From positions 1,966,001 to 2,030,000 of the forward strand of contig BSDZ01000078.1 in NCBI GenBank assembly GCA_030268105.1: a stretch of 64,000 bases of DNA. Direction: 5' to 3'. This document shows, piece by piece, positions 1 through 13,103 of the stretch. Every line of letters begins with the position of its first letter. Positions within the stretch are counted from its first letter, which is position 1. Source of the stretch: Volvox africanus (lineage: Eukaryota; Chlorophyta; Chlorophyceae; Chlamydomonadales; Volvocaceae). Made by a program: the position numbers and the translations under genes. The notes beneath the pieces are model-generated. The model saw only the letters and a program-made list of their open reading frames with translations. It was not told the DNA's origin and did not search any database.

Positions 1-1608
1 CCTGTGAGGAAGGCGGCAGGGCTGGCTGAGATGGCCGCGGCAGAGGCCGGAGGTTCAGATGCCGAGGGCCAGGATTGTGAACAGCAGCATCCACACCCAG
101 AGGGGGAGAGGGGGAGAGCGGGAGAGGGCGGAGGGGGCCGGGCAGCGGGGCGGAGAGCATCGGGGAGGTATAGCGGACGTGGTGAACTGCAGGTTGGTTG
201 ATGTTGTCGCATTCCACCTAACCGATTTCGTAGCAAGGCAGTGCTGCCGTGCCGAGGGGTGATGGGAAGTAGGTCGTGCTGGTAGTTTGGGGCGATTCGG
301 ATCCATCTGGGTGCGCTTAGGTCGACTTTGGTATGTGCATGGTCGCGAGATGGCGATGGGGAGCCCGGCTACGGGCGGCTAAATGCGATTGCGGCTTGTA
401 AGGGGCCACCACGCTGCGTTTCGATTTAGTCAGGACATGCGATTCACGCTCTCTGACGAACTTTCCTTCGGCAATCGAGCGGATCTGGGAAGGGGCGCGT
501 TGTTGGAGCCTGAAGCGCGTAACTGCAGATTACAATGTTTAAACTATGATCTGGTTTATGCTACAAGCCATAAACCTTTATAGTTAGCTGGACGTGGTGT
601 TGGATGGAGTTTTCCGTTCGTAATGATTATCACTGGTGGTAGGGATTTAGCGCCCCATTCGTCCATTAACCTGATAGCAGCGAGCTAATGAGAAGGTATT
701 AGTCTGCGCATCGTTAACAATCTGTCAAGAATGCCATGTACAGATGGCTGGGAGCCTGGAACTATGAGGGTCAAAGAGTCGTATGACGTACACGTACAGC
801 ATTCAAACTGTATGGCGCCACTGCGAGTACCTTGGGGTCGTAAGGAAATGTTTTTGGGTCCATTATCGTGCCTAATATCAATCTCTAGTAGAAAAATGGT
901 TAACCAGTTGCGCTTGACAAGTAGGGTCTAGGTCTCAGACGAGCTATAAGCCTTGAGGTTTACAGGTTTTCAGTCAACTGGTGGTGGGACGACGTTGTTC
1001 CAGGTGCGTGAAAGCTTCGTTTATGCTGCCACATCACCCCCATGACCGTATATTGAGGCCGTATATTGAGTTTGAGTTGCCGGGAAGTTTAGCGACGCAG
1101 TTTATAGGTTGGAAAACCCCTATTTTTTCTTGTCTACTATCTCAGCCGTAAGCTGCAATTTAATGGCCGTTGACAGCGGTCGGCTGTGTGCGTGTCTTGA
1201 CGCAAGCGGCGAATAACGTTGGCCTGCCCTCATCTCCACAATATCTAGATATAAACTGCAGTTTAAGCATTTTTACAACCCTAAATATATAGCGAGCTGT
1301 CGCAGTCGGCGCCACTCGTCTTATTTACAGTCCGACGCCTTGCCCAATGTGTTACTGGCAAGGATTGAGGACAGTAGATTTACATGATACTTGCTTATTA
1401 TGTATGACTTAATTATGTCATCCTTGATTGCTGCATGTACTTTCGATATCGACGCCATCGTCGAAACGTCCACCGGTCGAAATGACCAGTTTGCATTAAT
1501 ATATTAAATCAGCTTTTGTAATTACACATTATTATGCACGACCCTTCGCAGACCATCCTTCCTCATCGCGGCTAAAGTTTTCGGAAAGGAGGGGCCGACA
1601 TTATCCCA
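1..1608. other. Intergenic region upstream of RecN; possible edge of a minus-strand gene
   Basis: No gene is supported. Positions 1-180 are GC-rich with purine runs. Read on the minus strand, positions 10-3 look like an intron 3' end (CTTCCTCACAG), and 306-55 has an open frame of 83 codons ending in a hydrophobic stretch (WVWMLLFTILALG). This could be the edge of a gene lying off the window to the left. Positions 400-1600 are AT-richer, with short frames only and no recognisable motif. The RecN promoter should lie in the last few hundred bases, but I see no clear TATA box. Confidence 0.3.
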
Positions 1609-4600
1609 ATGGCACTCACGACAGCCGGCAGCCATGCCAACACATCAGCTCCAGGATGCACCTGCTCACACATGCAGAGGCGCACAGCCCTCAGTACACG
1701 CACACCCCCTGTGCTGCTGCTGCGGCAGCTACCTTGTCCCCTCTCCCACCCACATCCTCTCCATCCTGGCAGCACTGCCGCCAGCCTCGTCCCACGTGCC
1801 CCCACCCATACACAAGCGCTTGAATCACATCACCATTCTCACCCACTATCAAGGCGATGCCTCTGGCGCCTTACTGCCCGCCGTACCACGAACATCGCTC
1901 GGCACCTACCCTGGACCCAATCTTGCGGGCTTCTCGCCTCAGCACCGGGCGCCACAGCTCCTGGGAGCGCCCACCACGCCAACTCCCGCCTGATTCCGCC
2001 CGCAGTTCCCGGCGGACCTACGGGTCGCTCAAAACCAAACTCAATGGCATCGCAAGGTGCCGCCTCAGCCGCCAGCCACCACCACTTCAACCCTCGCTAC
2101 AACCACCACCACCATAACAGCAACCACCAACAGCATCAACCGTCCTCCCACTCACATGCCATACAACATCAGCATCAGGGCGGTACTCTATCCGGGAGGG
2201 GCGGTGCCTGGGGAATGCCTGGGCCTCTGGCGCCGCTGGCCGGGGGCCCCAACCCCCGATATGACTCGTCGGCAACGTCGTCGGCCATCGCTGCGCCGCA
2301 GTCCTCCCGGCACCATCCGGTACCGGTACCGGCACCGGCGCCACAACCGAAATCGTCGCCGGGGGAGTCACTGCTAACAGTGGGCACGGACGGGGCGGCT
2401 TCGGCATCGACATCAGCATCGACATCGGTGCTGCATCCCGCCACCTCTCTGTTACCTTCAAGCACCACCGCCACCGTCACAGCTGTGGCGCTGTCCGCGG
2501 CAAGGCATGGACAGCCCATGCAAGGCCCCCTAAGCAGCTCTGGGCCTTCGTCAGTGCCGCACAATATTCCGCCAGGGCTGCCGTCCCATGGGTCGCAGAC
2601 ACCAATTTCTTCCGTTTCGCCGCAGCTAGATAGCCGATCGCAGGCGGGCGGGGAGCTCACGCAACTGGAGCGTCTATTTATCAAGGACTTTGCGTTGGTT
2701 TCGGAGCAGACAGTACGGCTTGGTCCTGGTCTTAACGTGATTACGGGCGAGAGCGGCTCGGGGAAATCCGTCCTGGTGAGAGGCCTCCGGAGTGGGGAGA
2801 AGGCCGCCGGGTTGAAGGGGGAGAAAAAAGGTGGAGGGAGGGGCGGTGACGGCATCTTATTGTTGGGTACATGGGGCTTATGCAAGAACCATAAGCTGCA
2901 CACACAAAGCTTGAAGTGGGTTACGGTTACCTCCCAGACCTGCCGTACTTCAATACCAGGGTATTCGTTTCTTTCGACTTACCCCCCAAAACTGCACTCA
3001 GTTGGTTCGTTATCCCCTACCTCTGCGTACTTCTGTGTACCTCTGCGTACTTCTGTGTACCTCTGCGTACTTCTGTGTACCTCTGCGTACTTCTGTGTAC
3101 CTCTGCGTACGTGCGAAGGGAGGCTTATTGAATGGCGATAGATGTTGGGGACCTGGTACTGCTGTGGAGGAGCGGGCAGAAATGGAGCGGGCGGGCGGGC
3201 GGGTGGCAATGCGGCATATTGCATCATCAAAATGCAATAATGAAGCAAGCTACTGGGTGGACATGGGTGCTTTGAGTACTGGGGGGAGGGGGAAGAGGAA
3301 CTGAAGGTACTGGCCAAGGAGAAGGTGGTGGTGGTGATGGTGAGATAGACATATTGACACCGGGTGTTCCGGATTCTCTCCCTGCATGCCACCCGGTGAA
3401 TGTGCTTGCGCGCAGGTGGAGGCGTTTTCCCAGATCCTGGGCGCGCCGGCACCGCAGGTAAGAGTGTAAAGGTGTCGCGAACCGACCCGTGGCTTGCCCG
3501 CACACTGACCCATGGGCCATTTCGCCATCTGCAAGCGCGGAAACCCCGCGTGCCGTGAGCACGCGTTAAAGCGTCCTCCTTACCGCATCGCTCGTGATCT
3601 AATTTGTATGCGCACGCTGGTTTATCCCACATTGGTGGTCTCGCGACCATTACCCTCATCTGCACTGAAAACTGGGGCGGCAGGTCGTGCTGCATTGTAA
3701 TTACCGCTATAGCTATTGCTATTCCTTAGCAATAATATTGATTCTTTTATTATGTTATTATTTATTATTAAAACCTGTTATTATGTTATTTTATTGTACA
3801 TTGGAACCCCGAATCTTAGATTAATACGAACTCCCCCAATTCTCAAACCTTTTGCGGCCTCTGCGGGTCTGCTCGCAGGAGTGCGTTAGGGCGGCTGCGG
3901 ATACGGCGGTAATCGAGGGCACCTTCCTCGTGGGCGACGAACAGCGCGAGGCGGTGGGGAAGCTGCTGTCCTCGTGCGGCTTGCCGTTGAGGGCCATGCA
4001 GCCGCGGCCGCAGCCGCTGGCGAATGGCGCGGAGGATAGCGCCGCCGGCACCCCCAGTAGCAGCAGCAGTATCAACGCCGGCGCCGGCAGCGGGGCCTTA
4101 TCGGGTCCCGGCGCCCTGCGGCTCACAGTTCGGCGAGAAGTACGTGTAGACCAGGGACTTAGGAAGGGAGGGGGGTCTTCACATGCATCACTTGCTCCCC
4201 ATGCATCTGTGTCTGTCTGTCTGTCTGTCTGTCCATCCTGCGTCCTTAAAGTTATTGTTGATCACTTGTTGAAGCCACAATCAGAGTTACCTCAAGTGCA
4301 TCGCTTCGTATGCCGTACCCTGTACGAGATGGAGCTCCACTCCATTTTTAAAGGAGGGCATTGTTGCCGTATGGAGAGTGCCACCTACGAGTACAAACGG
4401 GACGGGCCTTACAGCAAGTACAACCAAGGCCTTGGGGCCCCACTTTCCTTCCTCCCGCCCTCCCTCGTCCCTTCTTCCGCATCGTGTAAAACACATTTCC
4501 CCCCGGCCTGCCCCACGTGACCGATCTCCTCCCTCCCCTTTTAACAACCCTTCCCAGCCCCCTCTCGCTCCCCATGCAATTGCCGTACAAACTGGTACCG

Positions 4601-7516
4601 TGTTGACCTGTCGTACCCGTTTAACGCTTCCCCGTTCTCTCCTCCAGATTAGTCAGGCGGCGGCGGGGGGACACCGAAGCCGCGTCTTCCTCAACGGCTC
4701 CCCTACCAGTCTAAGGATTCTCCGCGAGGTGGGGGCCTTATTAGTGGACACTAACGGACAGCATTCCTCCATGAGCCTCAGAGATGCCAGCACGCAGGTG
4801 AGGGTGTGTATTTTTGCGGGGGAGAGATGGGGGGGAGGAAGTGTACTACATATGTTTTTTCTGGAACTGAGCTTCAAAGGTAATGATGACTTACCGTTCT
4901 TCGTCATCAGCAGGGCGACCTGTGTTACTATTGAGTATTTTAAACTCTGAATTTTTGGATTTGAAAATTTTGTTTTTTGCAGCTGGATCTTCTGGATCGC
5001 ATTGCTGGGACCTCCATGTTGGCGGGCAATTACGGCGCCGCACTGGCTCGTTTGCGCGAGATAGAGGGTCGTTTGGACGAGCTGGACGAGCTGGATGACG
5101 AGCAAGAGAGAGCCATCATGCAGAAGCTCGTCGATGCGGTGCGTTTTGGGGACCGGAAGGGTGTTCTGCGAGGCGACAATCATGTCTGTCTGTGTGTTGA
5201 CGAAACAACTTCGCGTGATAGAAATCATAGAATTGTTGAGTTGTTTTTATGGCTCCTCCCACCAATGCAAAAGCCCTCCCTCCCTCCCTCTCTGTCCCAA
5301 TTCCCCCCTTTATTGATGGCCTTCATGTTTTTGATTCCGTACACCTTCCCTCAACCCCAACTCCGCGCACCTCGTGGCTTCTCCCCTCTCCCGGTATCGG
5401 GGCCTAACAGGTGGCCAGGCTGCGGGTGCAGCCGGGGGAGGAACGGGAGCTGCGCCGTATGCAGAAGAAGATGGAGGTGGGAGGGAGGGGTCTTCCTACG
5501 TTCCCTCTCTGCCCCCGCTACCTGGGAGGGGAGGGGAGGGGAGGGGAGGTGGGAAAGTGCGTCGATTGCGAAAGGAAGAGATTGTTCTACCTTCACTCCA
5601 AGCATCGCCTTGCCCTGGGATTCGCACAGTGGAAAATTTAAACTGAATTTTAATGATATTTAAAAAACAGAATAAATGAAATAAATCCCTAAATAAATTG
5701 AGAAAAACTAAAACCTTACCTAAATGTCGTACAACTTCACCAAATCTCAGGCTCGTCGCGTTGCGGTGGAGCAGTGCGGCCTGGTGCGCATGGCGCTGTG
5801 CGGCGAGGGGGGCGCGGGGGGCGTAACCGACGCGCTACGCACCATAGAGGCGCAGCTGAATGCCATATTGGCGCAGGAGGAACAGAACCGGGCGGTGGCG
5901 GCGGCGGCGGCGGTTGTCAAAGTGCCCAGGGGTAAGGGGTTGGCTCTGATGAAAAAGAGGCGGGGGAGGGGTCGATGGCAGGGGGGGGGCCGGGGGTACG
6001 TGTCGGGTGTGTAGGGTCGCCTTTCCTCCCTCTCTTCCCCCCCCCTCCATCTGCCGTTCCCCGACATAGATTTCCCCCATCCTTCTTCAAAAATTTCATT
6101 CATTACTTCCTGGCTGTTCCTTTACTTCTTGCTCCTTTCCGGCATCCTCAGCGGCACAACTTTCATCGGGTGCAGGGGGTTCCTTAGCCTTGCTTTGACT
6201 GCCTTGACTACCTGTTCTCTCGCGCCATCTTTTCGTTTGCGCTCACTCTTCATCTCCCTCTCGCATGTGCACGGCCTTCCCCTTCTTGGCTGCTTCCGCC
6301 GCCGCTGTTCCCCCTCATCCCCCCTAAGGTGATTGGGTTCGCGCGGAACCTTGGTTGGTTCGGTTGGTACGCTTGCGCGCGCTTTGAGCTTGCCGGGTTG
6401 GGGGGATGGATTGGTTGGGTTAGGGCGCGTGTAGGTTTCCTTTACAGGTGGGTCGGGAGGAATTCACTCTCATGACAGCGGCAGCGGTCAGGTCAGCTTG
6501 GCCTCGGACTCAACACGGCTTTCACTTCGCCGCCAGCGATAAGGCCGATAGTATACATAATTCTCTTCTTCTTTTTATATTTTTATCGTTTATCTTTAAT
6601 TACCGTGGCCTTGGCGACTACCTAGTTTACGTCACAGCTCGTTTCCACTTTCCTGCTTTTGACGACGTCAGCCATCATCCGGTCAGCCTTCACGGTTAGG
6701 CCTCGTTCCTTCAGTATCAGCACCAGCTGGTTCGTTCCATTCGACTTCCCCCCTCCTCCCCCCCCCCAAACAAAGGGGGGGAGGATGTCGTCCTCCCCCA
6801 TCGCGGTTATCCCCGTGCTTTACAGCAGCGTCTACAGCGGACTCATGCCCCTCGTGTATTCGTCTCCCACCCCCCTTTGACAACAATAATAATGCACAAT
6901 GGGGGGCGCTTCACCTCCTCCACTGGGTCCAGGGGGGATGTGCCCCTCTCGATGCGGGAAGGACGTAATCGAGTACTGATGAGAGCGCATCGGGGCCCAG
7001 AGGGTGTGCCATGAGGGGATGAGCCGTCGGGGCCGTCTTTACACTGTCCCTTCCCTTTTTTGTAATGGGATGTGATGTGCGGTGCGGTGCGGTGCGCAGG
7101 CAAGGACGGCAGCAAGGTGGCGGCGGCGGCGGCGGACGATGACGTGGCGGCGGCGGGCGCTGGGGAGGATGACGCCGGGGAGGAAGAGGCGGACGGCGAT
7201 GATGACGATTACGGAGACAACGGCGCGGCCGCGGGTGCTCGGTTGATGGAGGAGGCGCTGGAGCAGGTGGCGGCAGCGAAAGACATATTGGCGGAGGCGG
7301 AGACGACGGTACGGCAGGGCTTCAAAATTCGTATTTTTTCGTATTGTCTCCCCCTCGCGATCTATTATCAATCTCTCGCGACAGTTGACCGTTACCCCGA
7401 CTCAGCAACGTATCGCAGCCTGGGTTTGTTCGTTGGGTGGTTGGGTCGTTAGCTCTGTTTCGGAGATGAATAATCTTTTTGGTGCTTTCTCCTGTGTGCG
7501 TGAGGGGGAGGCCCGG

Positions 7517-7553
<37 letters not shown>

Positions 7554-10500
7554 CGGGGGGGCCAGAGGATGTTCGGCGCCCCCTAAAACCGGATGGCACG
7601 AAGTGTACTTTCTTCCATCTGTCCTTCCAAGGTATAAGTCACATTCAAAATATAGAAATCTTGATTTGTGTTTAGCTATCCGGGAGTGCGCCTTTCTAGA
7701 TAAAAACAAAAACAAAATATATTAAGCAATATTATTTCTCTCATTACCTTACCTTTTATAAAACTGTCATCGTGCTGTACATTTACGCCCCCCTGACTTC
7801 CCCGTCCGTTTGCGACACCGATGATGCCGATGCCAATGTTGATGTTGACATTGATATTGATGTCGATGCCGGGTGGATCGCAGGTGAAGGCTTACGCGCG
7901 GCGTTATCAGTTCAGCCAAGCGGATCACGATGCCGTAGCGGAACGTCTCGCCCGCATCGAGCGCCTTATGAAACAGGCATCAGCAGCTGGTTTCGGAGCC
8001 ATCGGCGGGGGTGGCGGTATCGGGAGCGGTACTGTAAGTCGCGGTGGCTTTCGCGGTGCCGGCGGCGGGTCTCGCATCAGCAGCACTGAGCAGCTGTTGG
8101 AGTTGGCCCGGGAGTGCTCCGCAAAGCTGGCGGCATATTACGAAATGGAGGGTGCGTTGGGGGGTCGGGGTTGGGGAGTGGTAAGGGCGGAAACATGGGA
8201 CCCTGGAAAAAGGGGCTTGGCTGGGCGGCAGGTGGGGATAATTATGATAATGTGGCTGAAAGTATGCATCGTAATTGTATTACATTGCCTTATATTTTAA
8301 TTTAATTTTATTTTATTTTGTGTATTGTATTATTGTACATATATATTATATTATATCCCTGAAATGGCTTCGTATTTGTCCTTGTGTATTTTGAAATATA
8401 CCTTTCTGGGGCAGCGAATGTCCTCTCCGGGGCCGCAGATCTGTGAAAAGTTCGGAGACCTGCCCGGGCTTCGCTTCCTCTTCGCGAAAATGGACATTCG
8501 GCCCGGCCTGGTCCCCTATCCCACCCGAATACACAGGTCAGCGCGCGGAGTGGGAGGCTCAGCTGGAGGCCCTGGTTTCGGAGCTACGCAATACGGCACT
8601 GCAGCTCTCTAGCCGTCGCCGAGCCGCCGCTGCTGCCCTTCGTTCCGCCGTTGAGGGCTGCCTTCGGGACCTTGCCATGGGCGGCAGTCGCTTTGATGTA
8701 CGGATTGGTTGGGCGGAGGACCGTACGGCAACTGAGGGGTTGTATGTCGGCGAGGAGGAGGCGGAAGAGGCGGGTGTGGCGGAGCTTGGTGGCCGTACGT
8801 ACGTCTTAGGCGCGCGTGGATTGGACCAGGTGACTGTGGGAGGGGGGAATGCGCACGGGGTGGAGAAATCGGGGGGGGGGGGAGAAATCCATGCAGTGTA
8901 CAAAGAAATAGCGGACTGGGTGCGTGTGCCGATGAGGGAGGTTGTGTTGGGCGATAACTGTCGCTGTCATCATTGTTCATGAAAAAGGGCATTAGAATGT
9001 GATTCAATTTGATATAATACAATATGTTGTAATGATAAGTAAACATTATAATGACAACACTGTTGTGAGGAGCGGAATGCTGAGAAAAGATTATGTACGA
9101 CTGTACGGCGAGGAATGATGAAAAGGATAAGCGGGAAAATTGCGGTCACTTTTTATATCTCGTATGCTTCACGTGATGATGGGGTTTATAACATGATTGT
9201 TTTTGTTTTGTGTTTTCTCACCCCTCACGCAGGTGGAGTTCTTGCTGGCGGCAGGCCCCGCGGAGCCCTTGCGGCCGCTGGCGGCAGTCGTGTCCGGCGG
9301 TGAGTCCGCCCGCATCATGTTGGCACTGAAGGCGGCGCCGGCACAAGCGGGAGTGGCTGCAGCAGCAGCTGCTGCTGGATGTGGCGGCGGCGCTGGAGGC
9401 GTGCCCATCATGATCTTGGACGAGCTGGATTCTGGTATCGGAGCACGGTTGGGCTCCGCGGTGGGATCGATCCTGGCGCGGATGGCCTTACCGACCCATG
9501 GGTCCAATAGCCAGATTATTTGCGTGACGCACCTTCCGCAGGTTGGTGGGGAGGGGAAGGGGGAAAGGCGGGTTTGTATACACGGAAAGCCAATGAAGAT
9601 GGTTGTCTGTTTGTGTGCCCACCCGTCGTCTATACGGCTTGCCGACCCTTCAGATGGCGCCGGTGTTTCCTGTTCATGTAAAACATCATGTTATATTGTT
9701 GTTTTTAACATATTTTTTTATTATGTCAATGTTGGATTTATTTAAGTCCCTGTAGGAATTCCTGTTCTTTCATTTTGGAATTGAAAGAATATCTAGGAAA
9801 TAAGCTCTTATTTCTAATTTTAATTATTTTTCGAGTGCGTTTTTGTACTGCGCTCTGCCACCCCCCGTAAGGTCGCTTGCTATGCGACTCATCACATTAA
9901 GGTTCAGAAGCAGCTGCCGCAGCTGCCGAATGACGATACCAGTGGCGCCACTGGCAGTAGCAGCAGTAGCCCCTATGCAAGGGCAATCCCAGTTGAGAAC
10001 CTTGAAGCCCTGACGGCGCCACTGACAACATCCAGTGGCCCCGCGGCGGCGGCGCGTGTGACGACGTCGTTCGTGCCGCTCAGGACCTTCGAGCAGCGCG
10101 CCGAGGAGGTGGCCGCTATGCTGGGTGGGTGGTGGCGGTGCATGAAGGGCTCGCGCTCAAGGATACACGGGGGGTTATGGGCGCGCTTCTTCGTGTTGGT
10201 TGTCGTACATGGATGGCCTTTATCAAAATGAAAACACACTTTTGCTAAATCCACAATTCCGTATATATATCAATATCCCGTCACAGGATTGGACCGCGGA
10301 GTGGCGGAGGAGATGCTGTGTAACGCACAAAGCCAGGTGGCGGCGATGTATCCCCCGGGCTCATTACCCGAGGGGCTTCTTTTCCCCGGACAAAACACAC
10401 ACGCACACGCGCCTGTGCATATGCGCAATTGCAAGCGACAGGAGGAAAAGGACTGGTCACGGCGTGGCGGCGACACGGTCCCAGAAACGACTGCGCCAGG

Positions 10501-12650
10501 GCAATGGCTCCCAGCCGACGGCGGCGACGACTCATTAGCAAATGTAAGGCGTGTCGTACAGGAAACATTGCGCAGTGGCGATGTTGCGGAGATTGTCGGC
10601 GGCGGCGGCGGCAGCGGCAGCCGCATCTCATCTGGCTTCTCCGTTGTCGTGTCGCCCGCTATGGATCCAAATGCCGTGCGACTCGGCGGCGGCGGTGGCG
10701 GAGAGGCGGCCCTCAGCGGTGCCGCCGCTGCTGGTGGTAGGCTTGGTGTCGACGGGCATTCCAGCGCCTCCGGCGGTAGCGGCGACGGGAAAAGTGTAGT
10801 ACAAGATGACGGCGACGACTACGACGATCAGGAGGCGGCGGAGGCAGAGCTTTCAGCCCAGCTGTTGGCGGGGGTAGAAGCCGCCGCGATGCAGCACCTC
10901 AAGCGGATGGAGGCTCAGGCAAAGGAGGCGGCCGCCGCCGCTTCTGCCGCGGCAGCAATCATGGCGCCGATTGAGAGCAGCAGCAGCAGCAGCAGCACGG
11001 CTCCCCTCACCAGGGCAGTACCTCCGGGATCAGCGGCAGCGGGAGCGGCAGTAGTGGTGACGGCGGCGAACACAAGTGGCGAGGCTCCAGTGGTTTCGGA
11101 GCTCCGACGGCAGACGTCAGCGCCGCCCCATGTTGGCGATGTCACATCGGGCCCTCGAGGAGAAGAGCAGCGCGTTGCGAATGAAGAGGATGAGGAGGCG
11201 GGCGAACAGGTTGGCAGTGATGGGCCAGGAGCAGGAGCAGGAGCACCTGATCCGCAACCAAAATCTGAAATTGCGACTGCATGTGTTGGTGACGCTAAGG
11301 ATAGGAGGTTGTTGGGAGGGGAATCCGAACCGTCGCTGTCTGTTGGCAGCGGCAACGCTGATGCCATCACTTCTGCTACCGCCGTCAACGCTGCCGCCGT
11401 CAACATTGCCGCCGTCAGGACGTCTGCCGAAGCGGGGTCGTCGGCCGCGGCAGGGAATGGCAACACGATCGTTTCTTATTCCCCTAGCACCGGGTTGTCG
11501 TACGATGTGGCGACGGTGGCAAGGGATTCTCGGTCGGAAGGCTCAACCGAATTCAATGTCACCGTCCAGCCATCTAAGTCGCCCTTGCCGTACAATTTCA
11601 GCGTTGGTGCTGACCGCGATGCCACTGAGCCGTCAACGGAGGCGGAATCCGTCAGAGACGTCGTGGACAACCGATACGGCCACACACACCTTGGCAATCC
11701 GTACGACAATGTGTACGGCAGGGAGGATGCGCAAGAAGATCAAGAGTGGCCGTGGTATCAGGAGTTTGGCGCCAATGATGGTACGGCGGAGTCGCCGTCG
11801 CAGGTGTACGACACAGCGGACCCCAGTCAGTACACGTACGGCGTCGGCGACGCAGTGGCTGGCGGGCGCTTCGTCGTCGTTCCTTCCGGTAGCGAGAACG
11901 AGTTCAACGAAATGTTTCGCACCATCATGTCCTTCAGGTACGACAGCCCAGTGACGTCATCGTACATAACATCTCCAATCTACTGGTGCAATCAACGGAT
12001 TCGTTCACAGTCCTTTCAGATCATGGATCCACATCTGTGGATCCAATGTGGCCGCATATGGATTTTTTCCACCGGCAATGGCCCTCATCTTATTTTTGGA
12101 TCCTCTGCAGCCATTTTCATCAATGTTGCTGCATAACACATCGCACTAAACAAATATTTTTATTATAATAATGATGATTGTTATAATCATCAATATAATA
12201 TTTGCATTTTATATGTTGTTGTTGTTGACTTTGGATCTCACATTCGCTGCCCCCACCCCACCGGCCCACCCCCTTCCCCACATAGCCGGGAGGACTACGA
12301 GCAGGAGGCGATGAGGAGTCACGAGGTGACCCTTGCGGAGGTGAGCGTCGCCGGGCTGGAGTCGCGGGCTGGGGTCGCGGGCTGGGGTCGCCGGGCTGGG
12401 GTCGCGGGCTGGGGTCGCGGGCTGGGGGAGGGGTGGTACGTGCGTGCATGTGCGTGTGTGTATGCATGTGAGTGGGTATGTGTATGTATGTGTGTGTGTG
12501 TGCATGTGGGTATATGTGGCTGTGTGCGAAAATCTTTGAAGAAGTAAAATTCGTACGATAGCTTACAAGCAATACGCCCGTCAATGCGCCTGTTTATTGG
12601 TCTGTGTGTCCATCTGTCTGCAGGCGCTGCGAGACGCAGGGATGGGGTGA
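1609..12650 (+). CDS. RECN: RecN-family DNA repair ATPase (SMC-like), nuclear-encoded, greatly enlarged
   Basis: RecN proteins are SMC-like ATPases that act in double-strand-break repair; bacterial ones have about 550 residues. Fifteen exons keep phase throughout: 1609-2775, 3416-3457, 3879-4139, 4648-4797, 4983-5138, 5411-5476, 5751-5931, 7100-7308, 7884-8151, 8537-8829, 9233-9541, 9872-10124, 10287-11937, 12286-12340, 12624-12650, giving about 1,695 aa. Visible motifs: LTQLERLFIKDFALV then Walker A GESGSGKS (about 380-387); the family segment RSRVFLNG and NGQHSS; coiled-coil-like middle; ABC signature VVSGGESARIM (about 950); Walker B MILDELDSGIG (about 991-1001); H-loop ICVTHLPQ (His about 1031). 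An acidic low-complexity insert lies in exon 8. The core ends near 1135 and is followed by about 560 residues rich in Ala, Gly, Ser and acidic residues. The first about 350 residues (His/Gln/Ser/Pro-rich) may hold an organelle-targeting signal; the start at 1609 is the least certain point. The family call is firm; organelle location is inference. Confidence 0.88.
3021..3110. repeat. 20-bp tandem repeat in RecN intron 1
   Basis: The unit CTCTGCGTACTTCTGTGTAC is repeated 4.5 times without mismatch. It lies in the first RecN intron. The long Thr/Tyr/Val/Cys-patterned open frames here on both strands are products of the repeat, not genes. Confidence 0.95.
7518..7551. repeat. (TG)n microsatellite in RecN intron 8
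   Basis: A pure TG run of about 17 units sits in the intron between exons 8 and 9. Similar runs occur near 24303 (TG, SMG8 intron), 43974 (CA) and 57137 (CA). Confidence 0.95.
12356..12426. repeat. 13-bp GC-rich minisatellite in the last RecN intron
   Basis: The unit GGTCGCGGGCTGG is repeated about five times with one variant copy. It begins just inside the intron after the exon ending at 12340. It is followed by a TG/ATG-rich run (about 12430-12520). Confidence 0.9.
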
Positions 12651-13098
12651 GAAGCTGAGAAGCTGAGAGGGGGGAACTGCAGCGGGCGGCGGGTGGAGGG
12701 AGCGAACGAAGGGTGGGGGAGGGTGTATTGGGGGGACCGTGTGATCTTGTTTGTCCTCTCTGTGTTTTTTGCTTGTCTGTATGTCTGTATGTCTGTTTGG
12801 GGTTGTGGCGCATTGAAACAGAAAATTTGCATGCGAGCGGTCTAAGGCGGTTTTGAGGTGGCGGTGAGGACGAAGGTGACGGACAGGGGTGAAGGCGGGA
12901 AAAAGGAGGAAATAGAGTTTGCATGAAAAGAACAGATTTACGCAGGGCCTTGTATCTATTTTATTACGTTTAGGCGAAATGACGGACAACTTATTGCGCT
13001 GCTGGCGATTGTGGTGGGGATGTGTATGGAACTTGGTGGCGGCTACATTAGGGTTAAGAGTAATCGCTCAACGGTTCCGGAGCCTGCCTGCCTATATC

Positions 13099-13103
13099 TG
13101 TAA
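13099..13103 (+). promoter_or_regulatory. Candidate TGTAA polyadenylation word for RecN
   Basis: TGTAA is the usual volvocine poly(A) signal. This copy is about 450 nt after the RecN stop. It is only a candidate because a pentamer occurs often by chance. Confidence 0.35.

Noticed and set aside
2175..2903. Minus-strand frame of 242 codons
   Set aside because: It is the antisense shadow of RecN exon 1, which carries the family motif and Walker A on the plus strand.
2979..3695. Long minus-strand frame with repeated RGTQKYAEVHRS-like units and matching plus-strand frames
   Set aside because: It is the 20-bp intronic tandem repeat (3021-3110) read through. The plus strand carries the RecN introns and exon 2 here.
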